DNA of 64,000 nt, taken from the NCBI RefSeq assembly GCF_014773485.1, contig NZ_JACXBP010000011.1, positions 60,611-124,610 on the forward strand, written 5' to 3'. Source of the stretch: Erwinia aphidicola (GTDB taxonomy: Bacteria > Pseudomonadota > Gammaproteobacteria > Enterobacterales > Enterobacteriaceae). The notes under the pieces are model-generated. The model saw only the letters and a list, made by a program, of their open reading frames with translations. It was not told the origin of the DNA and did no database searches. Shown one piece after another: positions 44,691 through 52,597 of this stretch (the first letter of the stretch is position 1; each line of letters begins with the position of its first letter). The position numbers were made by a program, and so were the translations under genes.

Positions 44691-45675
44691 ACGCCGCAGC
44701 CCCCTTCCTCCAGTGGCCCGTCGGGATCGGCGGGCAGCACCATATACACCCCTTCAAATACCGCTCCGGATTCATCATTGCCGAACAGCTCCACCTCCAG
44801 CTGCACGCGGGCTTTACGCCCGCGCGCCAGGCGGTCAAGGAGCCAAGGTCGGCAATCGCCCCCGGCTTGCCGGTAATCGGCTTGCTGTAGCGAATATGCG
44901 CATCGGCGAGGATAATGGTGCCGCCGAGATGACGCTCGCGCAGCAGCAGCCAGATTAAGCCCCAGCCGGTCAGCGTCGCCAGCGAAAACAGGCTACCGGC
45001 AAACAGCGTATGGTGCGGGTTCTGATTGCCGGTTTCCGGCATGGTGGTAATAAACTTCTGCCCGGTATATTGCAGAATACGCACGCCCATCTTTTCGCTC
45101 AGTGGGATATGTTCGTACCACGCCTGCTGCAGCTGCCCGCACCAGTCGGCACGGTGCAGGATGTCGTCCAGCGTCACTACCGGTTTGATCATCAGGAAGT
45201 GCCGTACTGGCGTGGTTTGCGGCGCGGTAATCTCCCCCTGATTGAGGTAGCCCAGCTTGGAGAAGAACTCCACGGCATCTTCGCGCGCGCTGCACACCAC
45301 GCGCTTTACCCCTTCCTGGCGCGCGACAGACTCCAGCGTCATCGCCACCAGCGTACCCAGCCCTTTGCCCTGCACCGAGGGATGAACGGCGAGGAAGCGG
45401 ATAGCGGCTTCGTTATCGGCATTGATATAGAGGCGGCCAACGGCAACCGGGTCGCCGTGTTCATCCACCACCATCTGATGATGCGCCAGCGCATCCCAGG
45501 CGTCACGCTCGGACCCCAGCGGCTGGTGCAGCGGCTTACGCAGCATCTCCCAGCGGAACTGGTAGTAGGTATCTAGCTCTTCTGCGGTTTCAGGTACGCG
45601 GAGGTGATACATAAAATGGTTCTCTCTGTCTGAGCCCGTCAGGCCATTCCTTTGCCGCTCGGCCAGCTGCGTCAA
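44687..45675 (-). pseudogene. fabY: FabY/YiiD, frameshifted by a 13-nt deletion
   Basis: FabY is an acetyl-CoA-dependent enzyme family that can start fatty acid synthesis; it has an N-terminal GNAT domain and a C-terminal hot-dog thioesterase-like domain. Both are recognisable: IRFLAVHPSVQGKGLGTLVA (acetyl-CoA site) and NPHHTLFAGSLFSLATLTGWG (hot dog). After YSKPITGKPGAIADLGS the reading frame breaks near 44838-44841. In another frame the expected end continues as LDRLARGRKARVQLEVELFG and stops at 44687, right at the rluF stop. About five residues (13 bases) are missing. As it stands the frame runs on to 44515 with unrelated residues. The TTG start at 45675 overlaps dtd as TTGA; an ATG at 45612 is the alternative. 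It may be a real loss or an assembly fault. Confidence 0.85.
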
Positions 45676-46109
45676 ACCTGCAGCCAGAAGGTGACGGGAC
45701 CATCGTTGACCAGCGCCACTTTCATGTCGGCGGCAAAACGCCCGGTTTGCGTGGCAATCCCTTTTTCACGACAGCAGGCGGTGAAGTAGTCATACAGCTC
45801 TTCGGCAACCTCCGGGGCGGCCCCGCCGGAGAAACTCGGGCGCATCCCTTTTTTGGTGTCTGCTGCCAGCGTGAACTGCGACACCACCAGCACGCTGCCC
45901 CCGGCCTGCTGTACGTTCAGATTCATTTTGTCATTTTCGTCGCCGAAAATACGGTAACCCAGCACTTTATCGACCAGTTTGCGCGCGCTCTCCCGGGTAT
46001 CTTCTTTTTCCACCCCGAGCAGGATCAGTAATCCCGGCCCAATCTCACCAACAGTTTCGCCCGCTACCGTGACGCTGGCAGAAAGTGCCCGCTGAATTAA
46101 TGCAATCAT
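45672..46109 (-). CDS. dtd: D-aminoacyl-tRNA deacylase
   Basis: Removes D-amino acids (and glycine from tRNA-Ala) mischarged on tRNAs. It has 145 residues with MIALIQRALSASVTVAGE at the start, the cross-subunit motif SQFTLAADTKKGMRPSFSGGA near 78-98 and the Gly-cis-Pro type motif at the C-terminus (NDGPVTFWLQV). At both ends it overlaps its neighbours by 4 bases (ATGA with yihY, TTGA with fabY), forming a tight yihX-yihY-dtd-fabY operon. Confidence 0.97.
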   Translation of the reverse strand: MIALIQRALSASVTVAGETVGEIGPGLLILLGVEKEDTRESARKLVDKVLGYRIFGDENDKMNLNVQQAGGSVLVVSQFTLAADTKKGMRPSFSGGAAPEVAEELYDYFTACCREKGIATQTGRFAADMKVALVNDGPVTFWLQV

Positions 46110-46978
46110 GATTCCTCGTTTTCTCTTTCTTGTTCTTCTTGTTTCAGCTGGCGGTAATCACCCAGCGTGGCGGTAATTTCCGCCCCTAATAGAACGATAC
46201 ACCACGTCCAGTACACCCACAGGAACAAGATGGGAATAACGGCAAGCACGCCGTAAATTAACTGGTACGAGGGGAACATCGTAACATACAGCGCAAAGCC
46301 CTTTTTCCCCAACTCGAAGAGCAATCCGGCCACCACCGCGCCGATGAGCGCATCGCGCCCTGCCACCTGAATGGTCGGTACAATGCTGTACAGCAGCCAG
46401 AAGGAGAGGATCGACAGCAGCAGAGGGAAGATGCGCAGCCCCATATCCACCAGCCCGCTGACGCCGCTGACCGTTGCCCAGTGCAGCGACAGTAGATAGG
46501 AGCTGATTGCCAGACTGGCACCGGCCAGCAGTGGGCCGAGCGTCAGGATCATCCAGTACACCGCGAAGGAGTAAACCAGCGGCCGTTTGCGTTTGCTGCG
46601 CCAGATAACGTTGAGCGCGGTGTCGATGGAGTACATCAACAGCAGCGCGGTGAACACCAGGCCGCCCACGCCGACCGCCGTCATTTTGCTGACGTTGGCG
46701 ACGAACTGCTCCAGATAGTTCTGGATAGTCGCCCCGGCGGCCGGGACAAAGTTGTTAAACACGAAGTTCTTGAGCTGGACGCTGACGTCCGAAAACATCG
46801 GGAATGCGGCAAACAGCGCAAAGACCACGGCAATTAACGGCACCAGCGACAGCAGCGAAACATAGGCCAGGTGCCCGGCCAGTATCGTCATGCCATCTTC
46901 GTCAATGCGCTGCCACAGCAGTTTGATCCACGACCAGAATGCCCGCCCGCGGTGGCGATAGTGATTGAGTAAACTCAT
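46106..46978 (-). CDS. yihY: YihY/BrkB family inner-membrane protein
   Basis: Inner-membrane protein with about six helices, once mislabelled RNase BN; its function is unknown. It has 290 residues with HLAYVSLLSLVPLIAVVFAL near 37-57, GGLVFTALLLMYSIDTALNVIW, and YGVLAVIPILFLWVYWTWCIVL near the end, followed by an acidic tail. It starts in the ATGA overlapping yihX and ends in the ATGA overlapping dtd. Confidence 0.94.
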   Translation of the reverse strand: MSLLNHYRHRGRAFWSWIKLLWQRIDEDGMTILAGHLAYVSLLSLVPLIAVVFALFAAFPMFSDVSVQLKNFVFNNFVPAAGATIQNYLEQFVANVSKMTAVGVGGLVFTALLLMYSIDTALNVIWRSKRKRPLVYSFAVYWMILTLGPLLAGASLAISSYLLSLHWATVSGVSGLVDMGLRIFPLLLSILSFWLLYSIVPTIQVAGRDALIGAVVAGLLFELGKKGFALYVTMFPSYQLIYGVLAVIPILFLWVYWTWCIVLLGAEITATLGDYRQLKQEEQERENEES

Positions 46979-47577
46979 GTTTTAATACGGTCGGCGAAGA
47001 ATGCCGGGATAACTTTGGCATCGGTAATATGCAGGCTGTGAATGCCGACAGCACGCGCTCCTTCGATGTTTTCCAGATTATCATCAAAGAAGATAGCCTC
47101 CTGAGCTGAGGTCTCTTCCTCATTTAGCAAGCGCTCATAAATTTTCTTGTCCGGCTTGCGTAGCCCCATCTCCTGGGAAAGGTAGACTTTATCAGCGGCT
47201 TGCTGCACTTCCGGGTACTGCGACGGCCAGAAATTACAGTGCAGGCGATTAGTGTTCGACAGGATCACCACGCGATCGCCCTGCTCACGCAGTTTATTCA
47301 TAATGGCGATCACTTCCGGGCGCACGCCGACAAACACTTCCTGCCAGCCTACCGCGAACTGTTCAAAACTTAGCGACAAGCCTAACTCGTCAGACATTTT
47401 TTGCGCGAAGACTTCATCGCTGATTTCACCGCGTTCGTGCTGGTGAAAGCTCTCGCCCATGTGGAAACGATTTCGCAGTTCGGCCAGCGGCACGCGGCTT
47501 AAATCGCTCCAGACACCAAGAACCCGGTTGAAATCAATATCAACAATGACGTTACCCAAATCAAAGATATACAGCAT
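46975..47577 (-). CDS. yihX: HAD phosphatase YihX (glucose-1-phosphatase)
   Basis: HAD-superfamily phosphatase; E. coli YihX dephosphorylates alpha-D-glucose 1-phosphate. Motif I is LYIFDLGNVIVDID (the second motif-I Asp is Asn/Val-type as in E. coli), motif II VVILSNTNRLH, motif III Lys in GLRKPDKKIYE, and motif IV FFDDNLENIEGA. The frame opens at 47610. The ATG at 47577 lies six bases after AAAGGAG and gives MLYIFDLGN and 200 residues. It is first gene of the yihX-yihY-dtd-fabY operon. Confidence 0.93.
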   Translation of the reverse strand: MLYIFDLGNVIVDIDFNRVLGVWSDLSRVPLAELRNRFHMGESFHQHERGEISDEVFAQKMSDELGLSLSFEQFAVGWQEVFVGVRPEVIAIMNKLREQGDRVVILSNTNRLHCNFWPSQYPEVQQAADKVYLSQEMGLRKPDKKIYERLLNEEETSAQEAIFFDDNLENIEGARAVGIHSLHITDAKVIPAFFADRIKT

Positions 47578-47680
47578 GGCCATCTCCTTTTGTTCCGGTG
47601 AGGTATTCACTCTAGCCGTAAAACGGGAGGCTGAACAGGAGGGGAAATTGAAAAACTGCGGGGAAGTATCAGGTGAAACG

Positions 47681-47705
47681 ATGGGCCGGAAGAGCTCCGG
47701 CCCAT
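47681..47705. repeat. Perfect GC-rich palindrome after typA
   Basis: 10-bp perfect arms ATGGGCCGGA (47681-47690) and TCCGGCCCAT (47696-47705) around AGAGC, 18 bases past the typA stop. There is no T-run. The GGGCCGG/CCGGCCC arms resemble the other intergenic palindromes of this window, but the CTAC tail is absent, so membership is uncertain. Confidence 0.5.
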
Positions 47706-47723
47706 AACAAGACTAAAGAAGAA

Positions 47724-49547
47724 TTACGCTTCTTTAGGACCGCGGGTTGCGCGTTTACGGTCGTTTTCAGTCAGGTGACGTTTACGAATACGCACAGACT
47801 GTGGAGTCACTTCTACCAGTTCGTCATCATCGATGAACTCAAGCGCCTGCTCAAGGGACATCTTCTGTGCCGGAACCAGCGTGGTGGCTTCGTCAGTACC
47901 GGAAGCACGCATGTTGGTCAGCTTCTTACCGGTCAGGCAGTTAACGGTCAGGTCGTTTGAACGTGAGTGAATACCGATGATCTGGCCTTCATACACTTCA
48001 GCACCGTGACCGAGGAACAGCTTGCCGCGGTCCTGCAGACCGAACAGGGCGAAGGCTACCGCTTTACCCTGACCGTTAGAGATCAGCACGCCGTTCTGAC
48101 GCTGGCCCACTTCGCCCGGACGAACGTCGTCGTAGTGGCTGAAGGTGGAGTACAGCAGACCGGTACCGGAAGTCATGGTCATGAATTCGTTACGGAAGCC
48201 GATCAGGCCACGGCTTGGAATAACATAATCAAGACGCACACGGCCTTTGCCATCCGGGTCCATGTTTTTCATGTCGCCTTTACGCTCACCCATCGCCTGC
48301 ATCACAGAACCCTGGTGCTGTTCTTCGATGTCGAGGGTCACGTTTTCGAATGGCTCCTGCTTGCGGCCTTCGAATTCACGGAAGATAACTTTCGGACGGG
48401 ATACCGCCAGTTCGAAACCTTCACGACGCATGTTTTCGATCAGAACTGACAGGTGAAGTTCACCACGGCCTGAAACGCGGAAGGCGTCGGCGTCCGGGGT
48501 TTCTTCAACACGCAGTGCCACGTTGTGCACCAGCTCTTTGTTCAGACGGTCAAGGATCTGACGTGAAGTCACATACTTACCTTCTTTACCGCAGAACGGA
48601 GAGGTGTTAACGCAGAAGAACATGGTTACGGTTGGTTCATCAACGCTCAGGGCTGGCAGCGCTTCCACATTCTGCGTGTCGCAGATGGTGTCAGAGATGT
48701 TCAGCTCGCCCAGACCGGTGATGGCGATGATGTCGCCCGCTTCCGCTTCAGCAGATTCGATACGCTCCAGACCCATGTGGCCCAGCACTTTACCGACTTT
48801 ACCGTTACGGGTTTTGCCTTCGCTATCGATGATCGTAACCTGCTGGTTAGGACGCACTTTACCGCGTTTGATGCGGCCGATACCGATAACACCCAGGTAG
48901 TTGTTGTAGTCCAGCTGGGAGATTTGCATCTGCAGCGGGGCTTCCAGCTCAACCTGTGGTGGAGAAACGTGTTTCACGATCGCTTCGTACAGCGGGGTCA
49001 TATCTTCCGCCATATCCGCGTGATCCAGACCTGCAATACCGTTCAGGGCTGAAGCATAGATAATCGGGAAGTCGAGCTGCTCGTCGGTCGCATCCAGGTT
49101 AACGAACAGGTCAAAGACCTGGTCAACAACCCAGTCAGGACGTGCGCCAGGGCGGTCAACTTTGTTGATTACCACGATCGGCTTCAGACCATTAGCGAAG
49201 GCTTTTTTGGTCACGAAGCGGGTTTGCGGCATTGGGCCATCCATTGCATCCACAACCAGCAGCACCGAGTCAACCATCGACATTACACGCTCTACCTCAC
49301 CGCCGAAGTCGGCGTGTCCTGGGGTATCAACGATGTTGATGCGATAGTCGTTCCATTTAATGGCGGTGTTTTTTGCGAGGATGGTAATCCCACGCTCTTT
49401 CTCCAAATCGTTGGAGTCCATTACGCGTTCGGTCGCTTCGGTGCGGGCATCAAAGGTCCCGGACTGCTGTAGCAACTTATCAACCAGGGTAGTTTTACCA
49501 TGGTCAACGTGGGCAATAATGGCGATGTTACGCAAATTTTCGATCAC
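47724..49547 (-). CDS. typA: Ribosome-associated GTPase TypA/BipA
   Basis: Translational GTPase that binds the ribosome like EF-G and aids 50S assembly, especially in the cold. The GTPase motifs are G1 AHVDHGKTTLVDKLL, G3 DTPGHADFGGEVERVMSMVD and G4 NKVDRPGARPDWV, followed by domains II, III, V and the BipA-specific C-terminal domain ending RATRGPKEA. It has 607 residues, as in E. coli, and starts with GTG, with GAGG seven bases upstream. It is divergent from glnA. In E. coli a block of genes separates it from yihX; here they are adjacent. Confidence 0.98.
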   Translation of the reverse strand: MIENLRNIAIIAHVDHGKTTLVDKLLQQSGTFDARTEATERVMDSNDLEKERGITILAKNTAIKWNDYRINIVDTPGHADFGGEVERVMSMVDSVLLVVDAMDGPMPQTRFVTKKAFANGLKPIVVINKVDRPGARPDWVVDQVFDLFVNLDATDEQLDFPIIYASALNGIAGLDHADMAEDMTPLYEAIVKHVSPPQVELEAPLQMQISQLDYNNYLGVIGIGRIKRGKVRPNQQVTIIDSEGKTRNGKVGKVLGHMGLERIESAEAEAGDIIAITGLGELNISDTICDTQNVEALPALSVDEPTVTMFFCVNTSPFCGKEGKYVTSRQILDRLNKELVHNVALRVEETPDADAFRVSGRGELHLSVLIENMRREGFELAVSRPKVIFREFEGRKQEPFENVTLDIEEQHQGSVMQAMGERKGDMKNMDPDGKGRVRLDYVIPSRGLIGFRNEFMTMTSGTGLLYSTFSHYDDVRPGEVGQRQNGVLISNGQGKAVAFALFGLQDRGKLFLGHGAEVYEGQIIGIHSRSNDLTVNCLTGKKLTNMRASGTDEATTLVPAQKMSLEQALEFIDDDELVEVTPQSVRIRKRHLTENDRKRATRGPKEA

Positions 49548-49694
49548 AGCTTTGCCTCAGGCATTAGAAATAGCGCGCTATTGTACACGGATTAATCGAA
49601 GGACTGAACAGGATCACAAATTTCATATAAAGATAACTGTTCGGATTGCTTTTATAGCCATTTTCAGTGCAAAGCTTGCACTGTGACGAAAAAT

Positions 49695-49742
49695 TGCACC
49701 AAAACAGTGCCCATTTATCAGCCAATGGCACCAAAATGGTGC
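49695..49742 (+). promoter_or_regulatory. NtrC binding sites upstream of glnA
   Basis: Two sites of the TGCACC-N5-GGTGCA type: TGCACCAAAACAGTGC at 49695-49710 (imperfect) and GCACCAAAATGGTGC at 49728-49742 (perfect dyad). They lie about 75-125 bases upstream of the sigma-54 promoter, the usual enhancer distance. Phosphorylated NtrC (encoded by glnG in this operon) should bind here. Confidence 0.88.
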
Positions 49743-49816
49743 GCGACTTCCATCGTGGTGCAGTCCTCGTCTCACGAGAGGGCGCATCATAGCGCTTTTT
49801 TCGGAAAATAAAAAAG

Positions 49817-49833
49817 TTGGCATAGATTTCGCA
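49817..49833 (+). promoter_or_regulatory. Sigma-54 promoter of glnA
   Basis: TTGGCATAGATTTCGCA matches the sigma-54 consensus (GG at -24, 49819-49820; GC at -12, 49831-49832), and is nearly identical to E. coli glnAp2. Transcription should start near 49,843, leaving a leader of about 138 bases, longer than the roughly 73 bases recalled for E. coli. Confidence 0.88.
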
Positions 49834-49885
49834 ATTACTCTAACAAGCAAAAAATGCCAGTTTCCACAACGGTTGTAAGCTTGTC

Positions 49886-49944
49886 AGAGATCTTTATTAT
49901 CGGAGTAAGCGCGGCGAAACGCAAAGCGCACCGTGAAGATCTCT
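49886..49944 (+). promoter_or_regulatory. Long stem-loop in the glnA leader
   Basis: Perfect 9-bp arms AGAGATCTT (49886-49894) and AAGATCTCT (49936-49944) enclose 41 bases that include a GCGC/GCGC inner pairing. It lies in the 5' untranslated region, ending 37 bases before the glnA ATG. A regulatory role is possible but unproven. Confidence 0.5.
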
Positions 49945-49981
49945 AACCACGACGACAATGACAAATCCAGGAGAGTTAAGT

Positions 49982-51391
49982 ATGTCCGCTGAACACGTTC
50001 TGTCGATGATGAACGAGCACGAAGTCAAATTTGTTGATCTGCGTTTTACCGATACCAAAGGTAAAGAGCAGCACGTGACTATCCCCGCTCATCAGGTTAA
50101 TGCTGACTTCTTCGAAGAAGGCAAAATGTTTGACGGCTCCTCGATTGGTGGCTGGAAAGGTATCAACGAATCAGACATGGTTCTGATGCCTGACGCAACC
50201 ACCGCTGTCCTTGACCCGTTCTTCGAAGATTCCACTCTGATCATCCGTTGTGACATCCTTGAGCCAGGCACCATGCAGGGCTACGACCGTGACCCACGCT
50301 CTATCGCTAAACGCGCTGAAGATTTCCTGCGCTCTTCCGGCATCGCGGACACCGTGCTGTTTGGACCAGAACCCGAGTTCTTCCTGTTTGACGATATCCG
50401 TTTCGGCAGCAGCACTTCCGGTTCCCATGTCGCTATCGACGACGTTGAAGCTTACTGGAACTCCGGTAAAGCCTATGAAGGCGGTAACAAAGGCCACCGT
50501 CCAGGTCTGAAAGGCGGTTACTTCCCAGTGCCACCGGTCGACTCATCACAGGATATCCGCTCTGCTATGTGTCTGACCATGGAGCAGATGGGCCTGGTGG
50601 TTGAAGCTCACCACCACGAAGTGGCGACCGCGGGTCAGAACGAAGTGGCAACCCGCTTCAACACCATGACCAAAAAAGCTGACGAAATTCAGATCTACAA
50701 ATATGTGGTTCACAACGTCGCTCACGCCTACGGCAAAACCGCGACCTTCATGCCTAAGCCAATGTTCGGTGATAACGGTTCTGGTATGCACTGCCACATG
50801 TCTCTGTCTAAAGGCGGCACCAACCTGTTCGCTGGCGACAAATACGGCGGCCTGTCTGAAATGGCACTGTTCTATATCGGCGGTGTGATCAAGCACGCTA
50901 AAGCGATCAACGCCCTGGCGAACCCGACTACCAACTCTTACAAGCGTCTGGTCCCAGGCTACGAAGCACCAGTTATGCTGGCTTACTCTGCCCGTAACCG
51001 TTCTGCTTCTATCCGTATCCCTGTGGTTGCCAGCCCGAAAGCACGTCGTATCGAAGCGCGCTTCCCGGATCCAGCGGCTAACCCATACCTGTGCTTCGCT
51101 GCACTGCTGATGGCTGGCCTGGACGGCATCATCAACAAGATCCACCCTGGCGATGCTATGGACAAAAACCTGTACGACCTGCCACCGGAAGAAGAAGCTG
51201 AGATTCCAAAAGTTGCAGGTTCCCTGGACGAAGCCCTGGCTGCACTGAACGAAGACCGCGAGTTCCTGACCCGTGGTGGCGTGTTCACTGACGATGCCAT
51301 CGAAGCGTACATCGAACTGCGTAAGTCTGAGATTGACCGCATTCGTATGACTCCGCACCCGGTTGAGTTCGAACTGTACTACAGCGTTTAA
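49982..51391 (+). CDS. glnA: Glutamine synthetase, type I
   Basis: Main ammonium-assimilating enzyme: glutamate + NH3 + ATP to glutamine, as a dodecamer. It begins MSAEHVLSMMNEHEVKFVDL and has the MFDGSSIGGW loop, FGPEPEFFLFD, HHHEVATAGQNE, MPKPMFGDNGSGMH and the adenylylation site Tyr in NLYDLPPEE (near 398). The frame opens at 49958; the ATG at 49982 follows AGGAGAG and gives 469 residues, as in E. coli. The sigma-54 promoter and NtrC sites upstream control it; a terminator separates it from glnL. Confidence 0.99.
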   Translation: MSAEHVLSMMNEHEVKFVDLRFTDTKGKEQHVTIPAHQVNADFFEEGKMFDGSSIGGWKGINESDMVLMPDATTAVLDPFFEDSTLIIRCDILEPGTMQGYDRDPRSIAKRAEDFLRSSGIADTVLFGPEPEFFLFDDIRFGSSTSGSHVAIDDVEAYWNSGKAYEGGNKGHRPGLKGGYFPVPPVDSSQDIRSAMCLTMEQMGLVVEAHHHEVATAGQNEVATRFNTMTKKADEIQIYKYVVHNVAHAYGKTATFMPKPMFGDNGSGMHCHMSLSKGGTNLFAGDKYGGLSEMALFYIGGVIKHAKAINALANPTTNSYKRLVPGYEAPVMLAYSARNRSASIRIPVVASPKARRIEARFPDPAANPYLCFAALLMAGLDGIINKIHPGDAMDKNLYDLPPEEEAEIPKVAGSLDEALAALNEDREFLTRGGVFTDDAIEAYIELRKSEIDRIRMTPHPVEFELYYSV

Positions 51392-51422
51392 TTGGTTTTA
51401 TTTGTTGCCGTGGAAACTTTTC

Positions 51423-51447
51423 AGCCCATCTTCGGATGGGCTTTTTT
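51423..51447 (+). terminator. Terminator after glnA
   Basis: Stem AGCCCATC-TTCG-GATGGGCT with a stable UUCG tetraloop, followed by six T. It limits read-through from glnA into glnL-glnG, so the regulators are made in far smaller amounts than the enzyme. Confidence 0.92.
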
Positions 51448-51492
51448 CTCCACGAATTCAACGTCAGGACGACGATTTCCGGGTTGCATGAC

Positions 51493-51514
51493 TATAATGC
51501 ACCAATCTGGTGCA
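51493..51514 (+). promoter_or_regulatory. glnL promoter with overlapping NtrC site
   Basis: A -10 box TATAAT (51493-51498) shares its last base with a perfect 17-bp NtrC dyad, TGCACCAATCTGGTGCA (51498-51514). The -35 is not clear. As in E. coli glnLp, NtrC bound here would block the basal promoter, giving negative self-control of glnL-glnG. Confidence 0.85.
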
Positions 51515-51540
51515 GATAAATTACTCAGGAGAACGCTGTA

Positions 51541-52590
51541 ATGGCAACTGGCACGCTGCCCGATGCTGGGCAGATTCTCAATTCACTGATCAACAGTATT
51601 TTACTGGTTGATAACGAGTTGGTGGTTCATTACGCCAACCCTGCGGCTCAGCAACTGCTGGCGCAGAGTTCCCGCAAGCTGTTTGGTACGCCCCTGCCGG
51701 AACTGATGGGTTATTTTTCCCTGAATATTGAGGTGATGCTCGAAAGTCTGGATGCCGGACAGGGCTTTACCGATAGCGAAGTGACCCTGGTGGTCGACAG
51801 CCGTGCGCACATTATGTCGCTCACCGCGCAACGTCTGCCCGAAGGGTTAATTCTGCTGGAAATGGCTCCGATGGATAACCAGCGCAGGCTCAGCCAGGAA
51901 CAGCTGCAGCATGCACAACAGGTGGCAGCGCGGGATTTAGTCCGCGGTCTGGCACACGAAATTAAAAACCCGCTGGGGGGACTGCGCGGCGCAGCACAGC
52001 TGCTGGCCAAAGCCCTGCCCGACCCGTCGTTAACCGAATATACCAAGGTCATCATTGAACAGGCCGATCGCCTGCGCAATCTGGTTGACCGTCTGCTTGG
52101 CCCGCAACAGCCGGGGATGCACGTCACCCAGAGCATCCATCAGGTCGCTGAACGCGTGGTCAATCTGGTGTCGATGGAGCTGCCGGACAATGTGTCGTTA
52201 ATCCGTGATTACGACCCAAGCCTGCCGGAGCTGCCGCACGACCCGGATCAGATAGAACAAGTCCTTTTGAATGTAGTCCGCAACGCGTTACAGGCGTTGG
52301 GTGAAGAAGGCGGCACCATTACTTTACGTACCCGCACGGCGTTTCAGTTAACCCTGCACGGTACGCGCTATCGCCTGGTGGCACGCATCGATATTGAAGA
52401 TGACGGCCCAGGCATTCCGGCGCAGCTACAGGACACGCTGTTTTACCCGATGGTGAGCGGCCGCGAAGGCGGCACCGGGCTGGGGTTATCCATCGCCCGC
52501 AGCCTGATCGACCAGCATTCGGGAAAAATAGAGTTCAACAGCTGGCCCGGACATACTGAATTCTCGGTTTACCTGCCTATTCGCCAGTGA
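51541..52590 (+). CDS. glnL: Nitrogen sensor histidine kinase/phosphatase NtrB
   Basis: Cytoplasmic sensor kinase that phosphorylates NtrC when nitrogen is scarce and, with PII, dephosphorylates it. It has a PAS domain (about 8-110), the phosphorylated His in GLAHEIKNPLGGLRGAAQL (near 139), then the N box VLLNVVRNALQAL, G1 IEDDGPGIP and G2 GREGGTGLGLSIARSL. It has 349 residues, as in E. coli. glnG begins 7 bases after its stop. Confidence 0.98.
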   Translation: MATGTLPDAGQILNSLINSILLVDNELVVHYANPAAQQLLAQSSRKLFGTPLPELMGYFSLNIEVMLESLDAGQGFTDSEVTLVVDSRAHIMSLTAQRLPEGLILLEMAPMDNQRRLSQEQLQHAQQVAARDLVRGLAHEIKNPLGGLRGAAQLLAKALPDPSLTEYTKVIIEQADRLRNLVDRLLGPQQPGMHVTQSIHQVAERVVNLVSMELPDNVSLIRDYDPSLPELPHDPDQIEQVLLNVVRNALQALGEEGGTITLRTRTAFQLTLHGTRYRLVARIDIEDDGPGIPAQLQDTLFYPMVSGREGGTGLGLSIARSLIDQHSGKIEFNSWPGHTEFSVYLPIRQ

Positions 52591-52597
52591 GGTTTCT

